A stretch of DNA of 16,588 bases from Candidatus Peregrinibacteria bacterium (GTDB lineage: Bacteria > Patescibacteriota > Gracilibacteria > UBA1369), in assembly GCA_014729615.1 (NCBI GenBank), contig WJJQ01000013.1:1-16588 (forward strand), given 5' to 3'. The stretch's first letter is position 1; the number at the start of each line of letters is the position of its first letter. The notes below the pieces were generated by a model. The model was not told the DNA's origin. It did no database searches and worked only from the letters and a program-made list of their open reading frames with translations. The position numbers and the translations under genes were made by a program. Shown in pieces: positions 14,415 through 16,588 of this stretch.

Positions 14415-15779
14415 TCAAATAGAAGTGACTCTATAAACCGCTCCTCTATAGTCATCGGTTATAAATAGCGTTCCACCTGGCTGAATTAACAAATCCACCG
14501 GCCTTCCCACTACCGTTCCATCATCTTTCAACCAACCCGAAATAAATTCCCGTCTACCCAACAATTCCCTATTTTCTGTATCGTCCAAATCAAAATACAT
14601 TAACTTATACCCGGTTGGTTCCGTTCTGTTCCAGCTGCCATGATAAGCAACCAACAAATCATTCCCCCAGCCCTCGGGCCAACCCTCTTCAGGAATAAAA
14701 ACAAGTCCCATGGGCGAGGAATGAGCCTGCAAATCAATTTTAGAACCTACAGTATCATCGCAAAACTCGGCCGATTTCAAACCAAACTCTTCATCATACA
14801 CCTTTTTCCCATAACAGTATGGCCAACCATAATGCGCCCCGGCACGCAATACATTAACTTCATCCGGCGGCAAATCATCACCCAAATTATCACGACCCAT
14901 TTCAGTAGCCCATATATCACCGAAAATCGGCTCAATATTCATAAAAATAGAATTTCTTAAACCTTCACTGTAAAGCTCAAAATCAGATCCGTCCTTATCC
15001 ATGACATAAACCGTACCGATTCTTTCATCACTTTCTTCACAAACATCACATCTACTTCCAATGGAAACATATAATCTATCATCGGGCCCCATCAATAATG
15101 ACCTTGTAAAATGCCGTCCACCCTCGGGCAATTCAACCAGCGTTTCCATATTTCCCTCGGTATACAAATCTACAGCAAAAACCTTGTCTTCCTCGGCAAC
15201 ATAAAGTTTAAAAGAATCCTGCCCGTCCAAAGCCACGCCATGGGGATTATTCAAGCCGGTTAAAATATCATCCACGCTTTGCACCTTACCATCATCCCCA
15301 ATCGTAATTAAAGAAACCACGCCCTGCTTCGTTCTACTAAGCCAATAATTACCAAGTCCGTCCGGACCCGCCAAATCTCTTGCACCCGGCACATCACTCA
15401 CAAATTCCTCAATTTTAAAGCCGCTCGGCACCTTCAAACCAAGTCCTGTTTCATCAACACCATCCCATGCCTCAATTTTTTCCAATTCCGGCTCTACAAC
15501 TTCATCCGCTCTTGAAAGCTCGCAAACCGGCACGCACACAGTCGCGCAAATATCAGATCCCGGTGGACACCCGTCTCCACACTCATTAAAAACGCCATTC
15601 CTTTCTTCGCAATCTTGCATCTGTCCGGATTGATCCGATCCCTGTTTATAAACAATTTTAGTTGGATATTCAGCATCAACAACACTGACCTCATTTGCCC
15701 CTCCGTTCGTATCGCCTGAATTATCAACACATGCACTAAGTAAAATCATACTCAATGCCACAATTAAAATTTTCTTCAT
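14415..15779 (-). CDS. lipoprotein with PQQ-type glucose/sorbosone dehydrogenase beta-propeller
   Basis: A lipoprotein signal (MKKILIVALSMILLSAC, lipobox LLSAC, C17) places it on the outer face of the membrane. A short linker leads to a compact Cys-rich segment (57-86) spaced CX9CX3CX6CX3CX3C. Residues about 112-454 form the six-bladed propeller of soluble glucose/sorbosone dehydrogenases: LKVPSGFKIEEF, NNPHGVALD, GGRHFTRSLLMGPDDRLYVS (220-239), SEGLRNSIFM, ATEMGRDNLGDDLPPDEVN (291-309), HYGWPYC, AHSSPMGLVF (352-361) and YHGSWNR (379-385). Such enzymes oxidise aldoses with PQQ and calcium in the periplasm. H223 and R225 lie where active-site residues usually are, but PQQ binding is unproven and some relatives have other roles. 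The gene ends in UGA. No sugar pathway genes are adjacent; the downstream gene is an M20 hydrolase. Confidence 0.86.
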   Translation of the reverse strand: MKKILIVALSMILLSACVDNSGDTNGGANEVSVVDAEYPTKIVYKQGSDQSGQMQDCEERNGVFNECGDGCPPGSDICATVCVPVCELSRADEVVEPELEKIEAWDGVDETGLGLKVPSGFKIEEFVSDVPGARDLAGPDGLGNYWLSRTKQGVVSLITIGDDGKVQSVDDILTGLNNPHGVALDGQDSFKLYVAEEDKVFAVDLYTEGNMETLVELPEGGRHFTRSLLMGPDDRLYVSIGSRCDVCEESDERIGTVYVMDKDGSDFELYSEGLRNSIFMNIEPIFGDIWATEMGRDNLGDDLPPDEVNVLRAGAHYGWPYCYGKKVYDEEFGLKSAEFCDDTVGSKIDLQAHSSPMGLVFIPEEGWPEGWGNDLLVAYHGSWNRTEPTGYKLMYFDLDDTENRELLGRREFISGWLKDDGTVVGRPVDLLIQPGGTLFITDDYRGAVYRVTSI

Positions 15780-15800
15780 AAAAAAAAGTTATGGATACTT

Positions 15801-15829
15801 ATTATAAAACACATAATCTTTAACTTTAA
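15801..15829 (-). promoter_or_regulatory. promoter of the lipoprotein dehydrogenase gene
   Basis: On the minus strand TTAAAG (15829-15824), 17 bp, then a perfect TATAAT (15806-15801). The predicted start near 15794 gives a leader of about 15 nt without a Shine-Dalgarno sequence. The rest of the 191-bp gap up to 15970 holds nothing I can name. Confidence 0.5.
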
Positions 15830-15970
15830 AATAGATTTCCAAACTTTTTTCCGGCAAACAATTAAAAACTCCACAAAGCCGTCCACAAAAAATCGATTCC
15901 GGTAATCCGATGGCCACAAGCCAATACAACCACATTCGATTAATAGCCTAATTGCTCTCTAAAGCTGCCT

Positions 15971-16378
15971 CTAGAATCGCGCCGGATTTTGTAGCATTCC
16001 TTTCTGCAATTCAATTAAAATTACAACTATCCGAACATTTATTCCCTGTTTAATTACTTCATAAGTTCTCCCAGCAAACAAATCTTCAACAATTTCTTTC
16101 ATCAAATAAAATTTCAAAGCAAAAATTTCATTTCTATTAAGATCTTTCCGTTTAGCAATTCCCGCATCAATATCAGAATCCATCATTTTAAGCTGTTTCT
16201 TAACAATTTGCTGTTCATAGAAATCTAAACAACTAAAATCTACATCCGACTCACGATTTAAACTTATGCCTGTATTTTTCCAAACTATTCCACTTTGACT
16301 AACTTCATTTTTATTCAAATCCGTAGCATTTTCATCTTCACAATAATCAATTTTACTTAAATCTTCCGCTACCCCCAT
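15971..16378 (-). CDS. unknown small protein, 135 residues
   Basis: I do not recognise it. The N-terminal half is acidic and Asn/Ser-rich (MGVAEDLSKIDYCEDENATD) and looks disordered. The C-terminal half looks helical: FYEQQIVKKQLKMMDSDIDA, then LNRNEIFALKFYLMKEIVED, and a more hydrophobic end, NVRIVVILIELQKGMLQN. There is no signal peptide or membrane helix. A TATATT at 16395-16400 on the minus strand may be its -10 box. Codon use matches the neighbours (AAA, ATT, AAT). No terminator follows in the 191 bp before the next gene. Confidence 0.6.
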   Translation of the reverse strand: MGVAEDLSKIDYCEDENATDLNKNEVSQSGIVWKNTGISLNRESDVDFSCLDFYEQQIVKKQLKMMDSDIDAGIAKRKDLNRNEIFALKFYLMKEIVEDLFAGRTYEVIKQGINVRIVVILIELQKGMLQNPARF

Positions 16379-16496
16379 AAAAAATTTATTAATGAATATA
16401 ATTTATCGAGCAGACAATAGAAAACTTTTTTAAGAAAAGCAATATCTAACTTGGCTGTCCTTCTATAACGAAGTTCGGACTTATTTTAAAGAGAAA

Positions 16497-16502
16497 TATA
16501 AT
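16497..16502 (+). promoter_or_regulatory. perfect -10 box facing the GC-rich right end
   Basis: TATAAT at 16497-16502; the hexamer 17 bp upstream (TTCGGA, 16474-16479) is a poor -35. Predicted start is at about 16508-16510, exactly where the sequence changes from AT-rich to GC-rich and reads GGAAGAGC. That coincidence is the main reason to take it seriously. Confidence 0.35.
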
Positions 16503-16507
16503 TAAAT

Positions 16508-16588
16508 GGAAGAGCTTCCTAGGAAGCTCGCGGTCGCGCCACCCGAGGTTCGCGGGCGGGCGGCACGTATGAAAATTCTGCTCAAGAC
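16508..16588 (+). ncRNA. GC-rich hairpin-forming segment, possible 5' end of a structured RNA, cut by the window end
   Basis: Bases 16529-16568 are 33/40 G or C, against roughly one third in the rest of the window. Bases 16512-16529 form a perfect 18-bp palindrome (7-bp stem, CUAG loop). Bases 16537-16562 can form CGCC-A-CCCG paired with CGGG-C-GG(G)CG, with CCCG/CGGG closing a 7-nt loop. In AT-rich genomes such an island just after a -10 box often marks a stable RNA. GCGGUCGCG, then a hairpin, then UGAAAAUUC and GCUC loosely recalls the 5' part of RNase P RNA (GUCGC, P3 hairpin, GAAAGUCC). However, the conserved GAAAGUCC is altered, so I do not name it rnpB. An ATG at 16569 (MKILLK...) could instead start a foreign gene on a chimeric contig end. 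Confidence 0.3.
16512..16529. repeat. perfect 18-bp palindrome GAGCTTCCTAGGAAGCTC
   Basis: Every base pairs with its mirror position, centred between 16520 and 16521. It begins within a few bases of the predicted transcription start and marks the AT-rich to GC-rich boundary. It may be a hairpin of an RNA, a protein-binding site, or a fusion point of two unrelated molecules. Confidence 0.6.

Noticed and set aside
15494..15736. 80-codon minus-strand ORF within the lipoprotein gene
   Set aside because: It is an alternate frame of a gene with clear signal peptide, Cys module and propeller motifs. No independent start signal.
16457..16480. Resemblance of TATAACGAAGTT to lox/FRT-type recombination arms
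   Set aside because: There is no matching inverted second arm at the right spacing, and no recombinase gene is in the window. It looks like a chance match inside a weak hairpin.
16508..16575. A tRNA in the GC-rich right end
   Set aside because: The GAGCT/AGCTC stem closes an 8-nt loop rather than 7, there is no matching acceptor stem, and no proper T-arm follows.
1..16588. UGA=Gly genetic code (Gracilibacteria type)
   Set aside because: No conserved glycine is encoded by UGA in any gene, all frames are intact in the standard code, and UGA closes two genes at natural domain ends.
1..16588. CRISPR array, transposon, prophage or defence island
   Set aside because: No direct-repeat array, terminal inverted repeats, transposase, integrase or nuclease/methylase cluster was seen. 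The genes are mostly housekeeping, surface and transport functions.

Overview
This AT-rich window (roughly one third G+C by eye) carries 14 well-supported protein genes in a compact layout. The gene content suggests a Patescibacteria/CPR-type bacterium, with the Gracilibacteria/Peregrinibacteria side as my best guess. The evidence is GroES/GroEL under a CIRCE operator, RNase Y, membrane-anchored surface proteins built from lamin-tail (LTD) and S-layer homology (SLH) domains, a lipoprotein with a compact Cys-rich mini-domain, and start codons without Shine-Dalgarno sequences. Genes read cleanly in the standard bacterial code. UGA ends two genes and never interrupts a glycine position, which argues against the UGA=Gly code of Gracilibacteria and Absconditabacteria. 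The phylum call is an inference, because no rRNA or ribosomal protein is present.

Layout, left to right. (1) 1-4503, all on the minus strand: a consensus promoter firing off the left edge, the groES-groEL operon with a perfect-palindrome terminator, an unknown 244-residue protein whose last codons contain the CIRCE operator and the groES -35 box, and rny (RNase Y) with non-canonical residues at conserved HD-domain positions. (2) 4504-6874: a 283-bp intergenic region with one possible small membrane ORF, then a secreted tandem-LTD protein (+) converging on and overlapping by 42 bp a membrane-anchored SLH protein (-). (3) 6939-9853, minus strand: an AI-2E/PerM-family membrane protein, then a YadG/YadH-like ABC exporter pair. 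(4) 9974-12744: an unknown Lys-rich protein (+) abutting a YihY/BrkB membrane protein (-), then a TMEM175-like channel (+) and an Fe/Mn superoxide dismutase (+). (5) 12752-15779, minus strand: an enlarged M20-type N-carbamoyl-amino-acid hydrolase/allantoate amidohydrolase relative, preceded by a lipoprotein of the PQQ-type glucose/sorbosone dehydrogenase fold. (6) 15971-16588: a small unknown protein, then a perfect -10 box followed at once by a GC-rich hairpin-forming stretch cut by the window end. That stretch is either the 5' end of a structured RNA (RNase P RNA is one candidate) or a foreign/chimeric contig end.

Together the genes describe proteostasis and RNA turnover, a cell-surface module (LTD, SLH, lipoprotein dehydrogenase), transport and ion-channel functions, and oxidative-stress defence. 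Promoters are recognisable at most gene starts: TATAAT or near variants, several with an extended TGn, usually placing transcription starts about 15-23 nt before an AUG that lacks a Shine-Dalgarno sequence. I found no CRISPR array, insertion sequence, tRNA or phage gene.
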